Origin: Massilia sp. erpn | Lineage (GTDB): Bacteria; Pseudomonadota; Gammaproteobacteria; Burkholderiales; Burkholderiaceae_D | NCBI RefSeq assembly: GCF_024400215.1 | Contig: NZ_CP053748.1 | Coordinates: 4,340,001 to 4,404,000, forward strand | Direction of reading: 5' to 3' | DNA: 64,000 nucleotides | Shown: positions 34,399 to 47,010 of the stretch, in pieces | Layout of the letters: each line of letters opens with the position of its first letter | Position numbering within the stretch: the first letter of the stretch is position 1 | Position numbers and translations under genes: made by a program | Notes under the pieces: model-generated | Seen by the model: the letters and a program-made list of their open reading frames with translations, nothing else | What the model was told of the DNA's origin: nothing | Databases searched by the model: none

Positions 34399-37300
34399 GT
34401 GCGTCTATCTTCCATCAAATTGTCGGGATTTAAGTCTTTCGTGGATCCCACCAATTTCCAGGTGCCCGGGCAGCTGGTAGGCGTGGTCGGCCCGAATGGC
34501 TGCGGCAAGTCGAATATCATCGACGCCGTGCGCTGGGTGCTGGGCGAATCCAAGGCTTCGGAGTTGCGCGGCGAATCCATGCAGGACGTGATTTTCAACG
34601 GTTCGACCCTGCGCAAACCGGCCGGACGGGCCTCGGTCGAACTGGTGTTCGACAACCATGAAGGCAAGGCTTCCGGCCAGTGGGGCCAGTATGCCGAGAT
34701 CGCGGTCAAGCGCACGCTGACGCGCGACGGCACCTCCACTTATTACATCAACAGCCAGCCGGTGCGCCGCCGCGATATCCAGGACATCTTCCTCGGCACC
34801 GGCCTTGGGCCGCGCGCCTACGCCATCATCGGCCAGGGCATGATTGCCCGCATCATCGAATCGCGTCCGGAAGAGCTGCGCGTTTTCCTGGAAGAGGCGG
34901 CCGGCGTGTCGAAGTACAAGGAGCGCCGCCGCGAAACGGAAAACCGCCTGCACGATACGCGCGAAAACCTGCTGCGGGTGGAAGACATCCTGCGCGAGCT
35001 GAATAGCAATCTGGAACGGCTGGAAGCGCAGGCGGCGGTGGCGAACAAATTCCACCAGCTGCAATCGGACCAGGAAGAGAAGCAGAAACTGCTCTGGCTC
35101 TTGCGCAAAAACGAGGCGCACGGCGAGCAGACGCGCTTTTTCCGCGAGATGGAACAGGCCCAGACCGATCTGGAAGAGCAGACGGCCAAGCTGCGCCATG
35201 TCGAGCTGTCGCTGGAGCAGATGCGCCAGGCCCACTTTGCCGTGGGCGATCGTCTGCACCAGGCGCAGGGCCATCTGTACCAGACCAATTCCGAGATCGG
35301 CAGCCTGGAGGCGCAGATCAAGTTCGTGATCGAATCGCGGACCCGCCTGCAGCAGCAGCTGGTCACGCTGGCCGCCCAGCGCGATCAATGGCAGCAGCAG
35401 GCCAGCGACTATGCCGGCCAAGTCGAGGAAGCCGAATTCAATCTGGAAGAGCTGTCGGCCAAGGTCGAGCAGTCGCGCATCATGGCCGAACAGAAGGCCG
35501 AGCTGCTGCCCATGCTGGAAACGGAATGGCGCGAAGCGCAGAACCGCAGCACGGAATCGCGCGCCCGCATCATGCAGGCGCAGCAGCAGCTGGAACTGGA
35601 ATCGGCGCACCAGCGTAACGCCTCGAATATCCTGTCCGGCCTGGCGACGCGGCGCGAGCGCCTGCAGCAGGAGAAGAGTGGCCTGGCCCTGCCGGACTCC
35701 AGTCATCTGTCGAACCTGAAAATGCAGCTGGAGGAAAAGCAGCAGACGCTGGAAGAGCAGAACTTCCATCTGGAAGAAGCGCTGGAGCTGCAGCCGAAGC
35801 TGGAAGAGGAACGCCAGCAGGCGCAAGCCGCGGTGCAAAAGGAAACGGCCGCCAACGCGCAGCTGGAAGCGCGCCTGAACGCGCTGCGCCAGTTGCAGGA
35901 GCGCGTGCAGACCGAAGGCAAGGTCACGCCCTGGCTGGAAAAACATGAGCTGAACGAGCTGCCGCGCCTGTGGCAGAAGCTGCATATCGAAGACGGCTGG
36001 GAAAGCGCGCTGGAAGCCGTGCTGCGCGAGCGCACCTCGGCCTTGCAGGTGTCGAACCTGGACTGGGCCAGGCACTTCTTCAGCGATGCGCCGCCGGCCA
36101 AGCTGGCCCTGTTCGCGCCGGTGACGGCGGCGCCCGCCGCCGAGCCGGAAGTGGCGGGCCTGAAGCCATTTATCAGCCTGTTGAAACTCAACGATCCCGG
36201 CTTGCGCGGCGTGTTGCAGGACTGGCTGCACCTGGTCTTCATGGCCGAGGATGCGGCGGCCGCCTTCCAGGCGCGCGCCAGCCTGCCGGCGGGCGCCTGC
36301 GTCGTCACGCGCCAAGGCCATATGATCACGCAGAACAGCGTGCGCTTCTACGCCGCCGACGCGGAGCAGGACGGCATGCTGGGCCGCCAGCAGGAAATCG
36401 AGAACATCGGCAAGCAGTTACGCGCCCAGTCCATGCTGGCCGAGGAAGCCCGTTCGCGCGCGGTGCGCGCCGAGGCAGCCCTGAGCAACCATGCGCGCAT
36501 GCTGGCGGAAACGCGGCAAAAGGTGCAGAGCCTGACCCAGGCCGTGCACAGCCTGCAGCTGGAAGTGATGAAGCTGTCCGAGGTGGAAGCGCGCTTCAAC
36601 CAGCGCAGCAATCAGATCGAGGCCGATCTGGCCGAGATCGCGGCGCAGGAAGAAGAGCAGATGCAGGTCAAGCTCGAATCGGAAGAAAAATTCGAGCAGC
36701 TCGATATGGAGCTGGGCAATCTACAGGGCGAGCACGAGGAAGGCCAGACCGCCTTCATGGCCAAGGAGCAGCGGCTGGCCGATGCGCGCGAAGCGCTGCG
36801 CGAGCTGGAACGCAAGGCGCAGGAAGCCGAATTCGCCGAGAAGGCGGCGCGCAGCCGCATCGAGGAACTGCGCCGCAATATCGTCACCGCCAGCAGCCAG
36901 GTGGAGCAGGTCGAGCAGAGCGTGAAAGCCGGCCAGCTGGAGCTGGAAGGCCTGGAATCGGGCGCCGCCAACGAAGGCTTGCAGGGACTGCTGGATCGCC
37001 GCACGCAGCAGGAGCGCGCGCTGGCCGATGCGCGCCATGAACTGGACCAGATCACCCAGCAGCTGCGCCAGGCCGAGGATGCACGCATGCAGTCCGAGCG
37101 CACCTTGCAGCCGCAGCGCGACAAGATCACCGAGATGCAGCTCAAGGAGCAGGCCGCGCGCCTGAACCAGGAGCAGTTCGCTCAGCAGTTGGCCGAGGTG
37201 CAGGCCGACGAAGCGGCGCTGAGCGAGAAGCTGCATCCGGATATGAAACCGTCCTATCTGCAGGGCGAGGTCACGCGTCTGACGAATGCAATCACGGCGC

Positions 37301-37926
37301 TGGGCGCGGTCAACCTGGCGGCGCTCGACGAGCTGTCGCAGGCGTCCGAACGCAAGAATTTCCTCGATTCGCAGAATGCCGACCTGACCGAGGCGATCAA
37401 CACGCTGGAAGATGCGATCCAGAAGATCGACAAGGAAACCCGCGACCTGTTGCAGGATACCTTCGACCGCGTGAACGGCCATTTCTCCGAACTGTTCCCC
37501 ATCCTGTTCGGCGGCGGCCAGGCCAAGCTGATCATGACGGGTGACGAAATCCTGGACTCGGGCGTGCAAGTCATGGCCCAGCCGCCGGGCAAGAAGAACG
37601 CCACCATCCACCTGCTGTCGGGCGGCGAAAAAGCGCTGACCGCGACCGCGCTGGTGTTCTCCATGTTCCGCCTGAACCCGGCGCCGTTCTGCCTGCTCGA
37701 CGAAGTCGATGCGCCGCTGGACGACGCCAATACGGAGCGCTTCTGCCGCATGGTGAAGCGCATGTCCGAACATACCCAATTCCTCTTCATCTCGCACAAC
37801 AAGATTGCGATGGAGATGGCCAATCAACTGATCGGTGTGACGATGCAGGAGCAGGGCGTATCGCGCATCGTGGCGGTGGACATGGAAGCCGCCGCCAACT
37901 TCGCTTCCGAGGCACAAGCAGCATGA
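34399..37926 (+). CDS. smc: Chromosome segregation protein SMC
   Basis: 1,175 residues. Walker A GPNGCGKSNIIDAVRWVLGES is near the N terminus, followed by the long coiled coil, a hinge at about 510-640 and a second coiled coil. The ABC signature LLSGGEKALTATALVFS and Walker B FCLLDEVDAPLDDAN are at the C terminus. SMC dimers with ScpA and ScpB organise and segregate the chromosome. The start is a GTG. The stop overlaps zipA as ATGA, so the two are translationally coupled. smc-zipA-ligA is the usual order in betaproteobacteria. Confidence 0.97.
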   Translation: MRLSSIKLSGFKSFVDPTNFQVPGQLVGVVGPNGCGKSNIIDAVRWVLGESKASELRGESMQDVIFNGSTLRKPAGRASVELVFDNHEGKASGQWGQYAEIAVKRTLTRDGTSTYYINSQPVRRRDIQDIFLGTGLGPRAYAIIGQGMIARIIESRPEELRVFLEEAAGVSKYKERRRETENRLHDTRENLLRVEDILRELNSNLERLEAQAAVANKFHQLQSDQEEKQKLLWLLRKNEAHGEQTRFFREMEQAQTDLEEQTAKLRHVELSLEQMRQAHFAVGDRLHQAQGHLYQTNSEIGSLEAQIKFVIESRTRLQQQLVTLAAQRDQWQQQASDYAGQVEEAEFNLEELSAKVEQSRIMAEQKAELLPMLETEWREAQNRSTESRARIMQAQQQLELESAHQRNASNILSGLATRRERLQQEKSGLALPDSSHLSNLKMQLEEKQQTLEEQNFHLEEALELQPKLEEERQQAQAAVQKETAANAQLEARLNALRQLQERVQTEGKVTPWLEKHELNELPRLWQKLHIEDGWESALEAVLRERTSALQVSNLDWARHFFSDAPPAKLALFAPVTAAPAAEPEVAGLKPFISLLKLNDPGLRGVLQDWLHLVFMAEDAAAAFQARASLPAGACVVTRQGHMITQNSVRFYAADAEQDGMLGRQQEIENIGKQLRAQSMLAEEARSRAVRAEAALSNHARMLAETRQKVQSLTQAVHSLQLEVMKLSEVEARFNQRSNQIEADLAEIAAQEEEQMQVKLESEEKFEQLDMELGNLQGEHEEGQTAFMAKEQRLADAREALRELERKAQEAEFAEKAARSRIEELRRNIVTASSQVEQVEQSVKAGQLELEGLESGAANEGLQGLLDRRTQQERALADARHELDQITQQLRQAEDARMQSERTLQPQRDKITEMQLKEQAARLNQEQFAQQLAEVQADEAALSEKLHPDMKPSYLQGEVTRLTNAITALGAVNLAALDELSQASERKNFLDSQNADLTEAINTLEDAIQKIDKETRDLLQDTFDRVNGHFSELFPILFGGGQAKLIMTGDEILDSGVQVMAQPPGKKNATIHLLSGGEKALTATALVFSMFRLNPAPFCLLDEVDAPLDDANTERFCRMVKRMSEHTQFLFISHNKIAMEMANQLIGVTMQEQGVSRIVAVDMEAAANFASEAQAA

Positions 37927-39191
37927 CAGATTTTCAAATGAGTTTAATCGCAGCCGGCGGCGTCTTTATCGTCGGCGTTATCTCCTACAACAAGTGGCAG
38001 GAGTACAAGGCCAAGAAGAGCGTGGAACGCGCTTTCGCCTCCGACCATGACGATGTGCTGATGCGCAGCGGCGAAGAGGTGCAGGCGCCGTCCGCGCGCC
38101 ATGAACCGAGCTTCTCGCTGGACGAAACCCCGCTGCCGGATGCCGGCTCCGGCGCCTATGCGGCGCCCGAACATGTGGAGGGCGATCTGCCGGCGCCGAG
38201 CTTCGCGCCCGACGCCGAGGAGGCCGGTCATGCGGCGCATGCAGCCGATTCCGCAGCGCGCGCGCATCGCGGGGCAAACGGCGCGGCCCCGGCGGCCGGC
38301 GCCGCGGGCGCGGTCAATGCTGGCGCTGCTGGCGCTGCTGGCGCAGCGGCCGCGCCGCAGCGCAGCGCAGACGCTTCCGTACCGGCCGCCGAATTGGCCA
38401 CCAGCCTGGTCGATCCGCTGATCGATTGCCTGCTGCCGCTGGAGCTGGAAGCGCCGGTGCGCGGCGAGAAGATCCTGCCCGCGCTGCACAAGCTGCGCTT
38501 CGTCGGCAGCAAGCCGGTGCACTATATCGGCCTGGCCGTCAGCGGCGACTGGGAACCCATCGTGCACGGCACCGTCTACACCAAACTGCAAGGCGGCGTG
38601 CAGCTGGCCAGTCGCAGCACGGCCCTGAACGAACTGGAATACTCGGAACTGGTGACGCGCCTGCGCGGCGTGGCCGATGAAATCGGCGCCGAACCGCACA
38701 TCCCGGACATGATCGAAGTCATGGCCGAAGCCAAGAACCTGCACCGCTTCGTCGCCAGCCACGACGCCCAGCTGGGCGTGAACCTGGCCAGCAACGGCGC
38801 GCCATGGGCCATCACGACCCTGCTCGGCGCCCTGGAAAAACAGGGCTTCGACGTGCGTCCCGATGGCCGCTACACCATGCGCGACAACGAGGGCGGCCAG
38901 CTGTTCAGCCTCTCCACCAATGTCACCCTGGCCGAAGAGACCACGCCGCGCCTGACCCTGCTGCTCGACGTGCCTTGCGTGGCGCCGGTGCGCGACGGCT
39001 TCGGCGCCATGATCGCCTGCGCCAAATCGCTGGTGGCGCGCCTGGACGCGACCATCGTGGACGACTACAACCAGCCGCTGAGCGACGCCGCCCTGACGGA
39101 AATCGCCGGCCAGGTGAAAGATTTTTATGCCGAGATGGACAGCGCCGACATCCCCGCCGGCTCCACCCGCGCCCTGCGCCTGTTCAGCTGA
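37923..39191 (+). CDS. zipA: Cell division protein ZipA-like, FtsZ-binding C-terminal domain
   Basis: 422 residues. One N-terminal membrane helix (about 6-22, SLIAAGGVFIVGVISY), a long Ala/Pro/Gly-rich acidic linker (50-160) and a C-terminal ZipA domain (about 180-420) containing GEKILPALHKLRF, VHYIGLAVSGDWEP and LTLLLDVPCVAPVRDGFGAM. ZipA anchors FtsZ to the inner membrane during division. The C-terminal domain is more divergent and longer than in E. coli; the call rests on domain layout plus position between smc and ligA. Confidence 0.85.
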   Translation: MTDFQMSLIAAGGVFIVGVISYNKWQEYKAKKSVERAFASDHDDVLMRSGEEVQAPSARHEPSFSLDETPLPDAGSGAYAAPEHVEGDLPAPSFAPDAEEAGHAAHAADSAARAHRGANGAAPAAGAAGAVNAGAAGAAGAAAAPQRSADASVPAAELATSLVDPLIDCLLPLELEAPVRGEKILPALHKLRFVGSKPVHYIGLAVSGDWEPIVHGTVYTKLQGGVQLASRSTALNELEYSELVTRLRGVADEIGAEPHIPDMIEVMAEAKNLHRFVASHDAQLGVNLASNGAPWAITTLLGALEKQGFDVRPDGRYTMRDNEGGQLFSLSTNVTLAEETTPRLTLLLDVPCVAPVRDGFGAMIACAKSLVARLDATIVDDYNQPLSDAALTEIAGQVKDFYAEMDSADIPAGSTRALRLFS

Positions 39192-39195
39192 GTAG

Positions 39196-41553
<2,358 letters not shown>

Positions 41554-41573
41554 ACATCCCTACGGAGAAAACT

Positions 41574-42470
41574 TTGAGCCAAATTCGAAAAGCCGTCTTC
41601 CCTGTTGCCGGTCTTGGCAGCCGCTTCCTTCCCGCCACCAAGGCGCAGCCGAAGGAAATGCTGCCCATCGTCGACAAGCCGCTGATCCAGTATGCGGTGG
41701 AGGAGGCGGTGGCGGCCGGCATCACGGACCTGATCTTCATCACCGGCCGCAACAAGCGCGCCATCGAAGACCATTTCGACAAGGCGTATGAGCTCGAATC
41801 CGAACTGGAAGCGGCCGGCAAGGCCGCCTTGCTGGAAGTGGTGCGCAATGTGATTCCGCGCGACGTGAACTGCATCTATATCCGCCAGTCCGAGCCGCTG
41901 GGCCTGGGCCATGCGGTGCTGTGCGCGCGCCCCATCATCGGCCGCGAACCGTTTGCCGTACTGCTGGCCGACGATTTCATGGACACCGCGCCCGGCGTCA
42001 AGCCGGTGCTGGCGCAGATGACGGAAACCTATACCTACGAACGCGCCAGCCTGCTGGCCGTGCAGGAAGTGCCGCGCGCCGATACGCGCCAGTACGGCAT
42101 CGTCAGCGCCGAGGCTTACCGGCCGAATATCGACCTGGTCTCGGCGATTGTCGAAAAGCCGCATCCGGAAGTGGCGCCGTCCACGCTGGCCGTGGTAGGC
42201 CGCTACGTGCTGACCGCGCGCGTGTTCGACTACCTGGAGACATTGGGCGCCGGCACCGGCGGCGAAATCCAGCTGACCGACGGCATCGCCGCGCTGATGC
42301 AGGCCGAACGCGTTTTGGCCTACCGTTATGAAGGACAGCGCTATGATTGCGGTTCCAAGCTCGGTTATCTGAAAGCGACCCTGGCCATGGGCCTCAAGCA
42401 CGAGGAAACCGGCAAGGCGTTCCGCGCTTATCTGAACGAGATGCACAGTCAGCTGGAGGGGGGGCAATGA
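41574..42470 (+). CDS. galU: UTP-glucose-1-phosphate uridylyltransferase
   Basis: 298 residues. It makes UDP-glucose for polysaccharide and lipopolysaccharide synthesis. The nucleotide-binding start [40 protein letters not shown] and VEKP are characteristic. The start is a TTG at 41574, with a GGAG seven bases upstream; there is no in-frame ATG at the right place, and the upstream frame runs through ligA. Twenty bases after ligA and overlapping def by ATGA. Confidence 0.95.
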   Translation: MSQIRKAVFPVAGLGSRFLPATKAQPKEMLPIVDKPLIQYAVEEAVAAGITDLIFITGRNKRAIEDHFDKAYELESELEAAGKAALLEVVRNVIPRDVNCIYIRQSEPLGLGHAVLCARPIIGREPFAVLLADDFMDTAPGVKPVLAQMTETYTYERASLLAVQEVPRADTRQYGIVSAEAYRPNIDLVSAIVEKPHPEVAPSTLAVVGRYVLTARVFDYLETLGAGTGGEIQLTDGIAALMQAERVLAYRYEGQRYDCGSKLGYLKATLAMGLKHEETGKAFRAYLNEMHSQLEGGQ

Positions 42471-43003
42471 CGGTACGCGAAATTCTGAAGATGGGAGATC
42501 CCTGCCTGTCGCGCGTGGCCGATCCCATCCGCGAGTTCAATACCCCGGCCCTGCATGGCCTGATCGCCGATATGTTCGATACCATGCACGCGGCCGACGG
42601 CGCTGGCCTGGCTGCGCCGCAGATCGGCGTCAGCCTGCAGCTGGTGATCTTCGGCTTCAAATCCAACCAGCGCTATCCCGACGCGCCCCAGGTGCCGGAA
42701 ACGGTGCTGATCAATCCCGTCCTGACGCCGCTCGGCGAAGAGCAGGAAGAGGGCTTTGAGGGCTGCCTGTCGGTGCCGGGCCTGCGCGGCAGCGTGCCGC
42801 GCTACACGCGGCTGCGCTATGAAGGCTATGACCAGTATGGCAATAAGCTGTTGCGCGAGGTGGACGGTTTCCATGCGCGCGTGGTGCAGCACGAGGTCGA
42901 CCACCTGCTCGGCATTCTCTACCCCAGCCGCATCCGCGACTTCTCGCGCTTCGGTTTCACCTCGGTGATGTTCCCCGACCTCGACCCAAATTCCGACGAT
43001 TAA
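42467..43003 (+). CDS. def: Peptide deformylase
   Basis: 178 residues. Removes the formyl group from nascent proteins; a metal enzyme. The three motifs are [18 protein letters not shown] and QHEVDHLLG, with the metal ligands Cys, His and His. ATG 42467 overlaps the galU stop (ATGA) and gives a normal length; upstream frame extension is spurious. Possibly one of several deformylases, as the canonical def-fmt pair is not here. Confidence 0.96.
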   Translation: MTVREILKMGDPCLSRVADPIREFNTPALHGLIADMFDTMHAADGAGLAAPQIGVSLQLVIFGFKSNQRYPDAPQVPETVLINPVLTPLGEEQEEGFEGCLSVPGLRGSVPRYTRLRYEGYDQYGNKLLREVDGFHARVVQHEVDHLLGILYPSRIRDFSRFGFTSVMFPDLDPNSDD

Positions 43004-43118
43004 TAGAGGATCGATAGTCGATACAATTGATTGGCGGCGGCGGTAAAGTGGCGTAATATCCGGTGCAACAAGATTGCCCGTCATATAACAACCACCAGAA
43101 CTTGGAGAGCAAACAGGG

Positions 43119-45101
43119 ATGAATCACACCACGCCGTCCAACCCATTGGAGTTCAGCATCCGGGGCATCGTCCTCGGGATTTTGATTACGCTGATCTTCA
43201 CCGCCGCCCAGGTCTATCTCGGCCTGAAAGTGGGTCTGACCTTCGCCACCTCGATTCCTGCCGCCGTCATCTCGATGGCCTTGCTGAGCGCCTTCAAGGA
43301 CGCCACCATCCAGGAAAACAATATTGTGCAAACCATCGCCTCGGCCGCGGGCACGCTGGCGTCGGTGATCTTCGTGCTGCCCGGCCTGCTGATGATCGGC
43401 TGGTGGACCAAGATCCCGTTCTGGCCCACCTTCGGCGCCTGCGCCGTGGGCGGCGTGCTGGGCGTGATGTACACCATGCCGCTGCGCCGCGCGCTGGTGT
43501 CGCAATCGAGCCTGCCCTATCCGGAAGGCGTGGCCGCCGCTGAGGTGCTGAAAGTCGGCACCGCCTCGCGCGCCGGCGCGAAAGAAGGCAAGGCCGGCCT
43601 GTGGGCGGTAATCTGGGGTGCGGTGGCGTCGGCCCTCTTCGCGTTCTTGGCCGCGGCACGCCTGATCGCCGGCGAAGTGGCACATTTCGTCAAATTCGGC
43701 GGCGGCGCCACCGGCCTGGGCGCATCGAGCTCCCTGGCCCTGGTGGGCGCGGGCCACCTGATGGGCATCACCGTCGGCATCGCCATGGCGGTCGGTCTGG
43801 CCATCGCCTGGGGCGTGCTGGTGCCGCTGCTGACCAGCTGGAACCCGATGCCGGATGCTTCCGTGGCCGATCACGCCACCACCATCTGGCGCACCCAGGT
43901 GCGCATGATCGGCGCCGGCACCATCGGCGCGGCCGCTATCGTCACCCTGGCCACCCTGGTCAAGCCGGTGGTGGGCGGCCTGCAATCGGCGCTGGCGGCA
44001 TCGGCGCATGCCAAGAACGGCGGCGCGGATATTCCACGTGAAGACCGCGACCTGCCGATCTTCCTGGTCGGCCTGGTGACGCTGCTGTCCATGGTGCCGG
44101 CCGGCTGGCTGCTGGCCAGCTTCCTGCAAGGCGGCCCGCTGGCCGAACTGTCGCTGCCGCTGGTGGCGGTGGGCGTCGGCTATATCCTGATCGCCGGCAT
44201 GCTGGCCGCCGCCGTGTGCGGCTATATGGCGGGCCTGATCGGCTCCTCCAACTCGCCGGTGTCCGGCCTGGCCATCCTGACCATTCTGGGCGCGGCCGCC
44301 ACCGTCGGCTTCGTCGGCCGCCATGTGATGGGACCGGAAACCAGCCAGGCGCTGATCGCCTACGCGCTGTTCGTCACCACCGTGGTGCTGGCCGTGGCCG
44401 TGATCGGCAACGACAATCTGCAGGATCTGAAAACCGGCCAGCTGGTCGGCGCCACGCCGTGGAAGCAGCAGCTGGCCCTGATCATCGGCGTGTTTGCCGG
44501 CTCCTGCGTGGTGCCGCCGGTGCTGGAACTGCTGAACCATGCCAACGGCTTTGCCGGTGCGCCGAACGCCAATGCGATTTCCGACCAGCCGCTGGCCGCG
44601 CCGCAGGCGACCCTGATCTCGACCCTGGCCAAGGGCGTGATCGGCGGCGACCTGCCATGGCATCTGGTGGGCTATGGCGCCTTGCTGGGCCTGGGCCTGG
44701 TGGCCATCAATTACCTGCTGAAAGCGTCGAGCAATGGCCGCCTCAGCCTGCCGCCGCTGGGCGTGGGCCTGGCCATCTACCTGCCGAGCGCCGTCACCGC
44801 GCCGGTGGTGGTGGGCGCCGTGGCCGGCTACTTCTTCGAGAAGGCCGTGCACGGCAAGAGCTATGGCGAAGCCGCTTCCCGCCTGGGCGTGCTGATCATG
44901 TCCGGCTTCATCGTCGGTGAAAGCCTGTTCAATGTGGCGCTGGCGGGTCTGATCGTGCTCTCGGGCAAGGGCGAACCGCTGGCCATTGCCAACAGCATGG
45001 GCGAATCGACCACCATGCTGATCGCCCTGGCCGTCGGCGCCGCCGTGGTCTCGGGCCTGTACCGCTGGTCGGCCAGCTCGGCCCGCCGCTGCGAGGCTTA
45101 A
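43119..45101 (+). CDS. OPT family oligopeptide transporter
   Basis: 660 residues, about 15 hydrophobic segments. The N-terminal SIRGIVLGILITLIFTAAQVYLGLKVGLTFATSIPAAVISM, the NNIVQTIASAAGTLAS loop and LPYPEGVAAAEVLK are typical of bacterial OPT proteins, which import peptides or metal chelates with protons. Substrate cannot be told. An aldo/keto reductase gene begins one base after its stop, so both are probably cotranscribed. Confidence 0.94.
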   Translation: MNHTTPSNPLEFSIRGIVLGILITLIFTAAQVYLGLKVGLTFATSIPAAVISMALLSAFKDATIQENNIVQTIASAAGTLASVIFVLPGLLMIGWWTKIPFWPTFGACAVGGVLGVMYTMPLRRALVSQSSLPYPEGVAAAEVLKVGTASRAGAKEGKAGLWAVIWGAVASALFAFLAAARLIAGEVAHFVKFGGGATGLGASSSLALVGAGHLMGITVGIAMAVGLAIAWGVLVPLLTSWNPMPDASVADHATTIWRTQVRMIGAGTIGAAAIVTLATLVKPVVGGLQSALAASAHAKNGGADIPREDRDLPIFLVGLVTLLSMVPAGWLLASFLQGGPLAELSLPLVAVGVGYILIAGMLAAAVCGYMAGLIGSSNSPVSGLAILTILGAAATVGFVGRHVMGPETSQALIAYALFVTTVVLAVAVIGNDNLQDLKTGQLVGATPWKQQLALIIGVFAGSCVVPPVLELLNHANGFAGAPNANAISDQPLAAPQATLISTLAKGVIGGDLPWHLVGYGALLGLGLVAINYLLKASSNGRLSLPPLGVGLAIYLPSAVTAPVVVGAVAGYFFEKAVHGKSYGEAASRLGVLIMSGFIVGESLFNVALAGLIVLSGKGEPLAIANSMGESTTMLIALAVGAAVVSGLYRWSASSARRCEA

Positions 45102-45102
45102 G

Positions 45103-45951
45103 ATGCGCACCCTGCGCCTGGCTTCGGGACACAGCGTACCGGTGCTGGGGCAGGGCACCTGGAATATGGGCGAATCGGCCGCCCGCAAAGCCGAGGAGGT
45201 GCAGGCCCTGCAACTGGGCCTGGATCTTGGCATGAGCCTGATCGACACCGCCGAAATGTATGCCGACGGCGGCGCCGAGGAAGTGGTGGCCGAAGCGGTG
45301 GCTGGCCGGCGCGAACAGGCTTATCTGGTCAGCAAGGCCTATCCCCACAATGCCACGCGCACCGGTCTGGTGCAGGCTTGCGAACGCAGTCTGCGCCGTT
45401 TGCGCACCGATTATCTCGACCTTTACCTGCTGCATTGGCGCGGCGACGTGCCGCTCGAGGAAACCCTGGAAGCCTTCGCTGTCCTGCACAAGTCAGGAAA
45501 GATCCGCGCCTTCGGCGTCAGCAATTTCGACCGTGCCGATATGGAAGAAGCGCTGGCTTTGCCCGAAGGCAGCGCCATGGCGGCCAACCAGGTGCTCTAC
45601 AATGTGCGCCGGCGCGGCATCGAATGGAACCTGCTGCCCTGGTGCCGGGAGCACAATATTGCCGTCATGGCCTACAGCCCGCTTGAATCGGCGCGCAGCG
45701 AACAGCAGCATCTATTCGACCACCCCCTGCTGCAAAGACTGGCCATCGCGCACGGCGCTACTCCGGCCCAGATCGCTCTGGCCTGGGTGCTGCGGCAGGA
45801 TGGGGTGATTGCCATCCCCAAAGCCGTGACGCCGGCCCATGTGCGCGCCAACCGCGCCGCCCACGACCTCAAGCTCAGTCCCGACGAACTCACCGCCCTC
45901 GACCAAGCCTTCCCCCCACCGCGCCGTGCCACCCCGCTCGCCATGCTCTAA
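45103..45951 (+). CDS. Aldo/keto reductase family oxidoreductase
   Basis: 282 residues, a NADPH-dependent reductase barrel. The catalytic tetrad is visible: Asp and Tyr in LIDTAEMYADGGAEE, Lys in YLVSKAYP and His in LYLLHWRG. GVSNFDRADME and IAIPKAVTPAHVRANRAA (cofactor binding) are also typical. Its physiological substrate is unknown. It follows the OPT transporter by one base and ends at repeat copy 3. Confidence 0.94.
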   Translation: MRTLRLASGHSVPVLGQGTWNMGESAARKAEEVQALQLGLDLGMSLIDTAEMYADGGAEEVVAEAVAGRREQAYLVSKAYPHNATRTGLVQACERSLRRLRTDYLDLYLLHWRGDVPLEETLEAFAVLHKSGKIRAFGVSNFDRADMEEALALPEGSAMAANQVLYNVRRRGIEWNLLPWCREHNIAVMAYSPLESARSEQQHLFDHPLLQRLAIAHGATPAQIALAWVLRQDGVIAIPKAVTPAHVRANRAAHDLKLSPDELTALDQAFPPPRRATPLAML

Positions 45952-45975
45952 GCCGGCGTTTGCGCCAAATCAAAC

Positions 45976-46083
45976 AATGTCCACCCTGGTGTCAGGCGGG
46001 GCCGCCGAGGCACCGGGGTCGGACATTTTTTGCGCTAGATCAAAGAATGTCCGACCCTCGTGCCTGACACCAGGGTGGACATT
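45976..46083. repeat. Two-hairpin inverted repeat (REP/BIME-like), copy 3
   Basis: Units at 45976-46027 and 46046-46083, between a rightward aldo/keto reductase and a leftward MipA-like gene. The left unit carries about 14 extra GC-rich bases (CGGGGCCGCCGAGG) inside the GTCAGG-CACC loop. The spacer GCGCTAGATCAAAG is the reverse complement of the spacer in copy 1. Confidence 0.8.
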
Positions 46084-46107
46084 TGTTGAGGAAAATCAAA
46101 CGGGGGC

Positions 46108-46917
46108 TTAGTAGCTGTAGCTGGCGTAGAGGGCGCCGCTGGGGCTGGTCTTGCGGAAGACGATGGGGCTGTTCTTGGCGTCGCCAAGTAGCGTTGTGAC
46201 GCCGAGCATGCTGGTGACAGACCAGTTTTTGTCGAGCTTGCGCTCCCAGCTTATGCCAACTTCTGCTTCATACAGGCCAGATTTTGGCTTATACGCGCGG
46301 TAGCCGGAGTTGGCCGATTGCACATCGCTGACGCCGTAATAGGTCTGGTTGTACTTGGCATCGCCGAAGCTGGTGCCGGCGCTCAGGGTGACGGTGTCGC
46401 GGCCTTGGTTGTAGAGCACGCCGCTGGCGCCGATATTCAGGGTCTTGCCGTTTTCGCGGTGGGAGAGGGGCAGTTCGAGGCGGGTGCTGATTTCGAAGCC
46501 TTCGGCGATGGCGTAGCTGGCGCCGAACAGGGCAGTGGCGCTGCCCTTGATGTCGCCCATGCCGCGCAGCTTGGGCGAGCCGCTGCTGCCGCCGAATTTC
46601 TGCGTGTCTTTTTCCTTGCGCTCGCCGCGCACGCCGATGCCGGCATTCAGCGTCAGCTTGTCGAAGCTGCGGCCGTAGCCGAGGCCGCGCAGGGTGCTGG
46701 CATAAAAACCGTTGGCCATAGCATAATCGATGCCCAGTACCGGAGCGACCTGGTTTTCATCCGAGCCGGAGTAGCGCTGCCCGACCGCGATGCCGCCGCC
46801 CAGCGTCAATACATTGCCGGGCTTGGCTTCTTCGGCCTGGGCCAGCGGCGCGAGAAGGGCGGGCAGGGCAAGAACGGCGGCGGCGGCGCCGCGCTGCAGG
46901 TGAATCCGTGATTTCAT
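46108..46917 (-). CDS. MipA/OmpV family outer-membrane protein
   Basis: 269 residues with a signal peptide (GAAAAVLALPALLAPLAQAEE) and the MipA/OmpV beta barrel (LGGGIAVGQRYSGSDENQVAPVLGIDYAMANGFYAST, LGYGRSFDKLTLNAGIGVR), ending in the aromatic YASYSY. Family members are porin-like or scaffold proteins for murein enzymes. The start is placed at ATG 46917 to give a proper signal peptide. It is divergent from an OmpR-type two-component system, a common arrangement in which the response regulator controls the barrel gene. Confidence 0.92.
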   Translation of the reverse strand: MKSRIHLQRGAAAAVLALPALLAPLAQAEEAKPGNVLTLGGGIAVGQRYSGSDENQVAPVLGIDYAMANGFYASTLRGLGYGRSFDKLTLNAGIGVRGERKEKDTQKFGGSSGSPKLRGMGDIKGSATALFGASYAIAEGFEISTRLELPLSHRENGKTLNIGASGVLYNQGRDTVTLSAGTSFGDAKYNQTYYGVSDVQSANSGYRAYKPKSGLYEAEVGISWERKLDKNWSVTSMLGVTTLLGDAKNSPIVFRKTSPSGALYASYSY

Positions 46918-47010
46918 ATTTTTGTCCAGGTCAAGTTGAAAGGACGGTTTCGCTTTTGTGGGATGAGGAAACCGGCTGGACGGATTATCTTGTCGTTCCA
47001 TGAAGGCAAA

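Noticed and set aside
42957..45248. 763-codon open frame antisense to the OPT transporter
   Set aside because: Gly/His/Gln-rich shadow frame over a clear membrane transporter gene.
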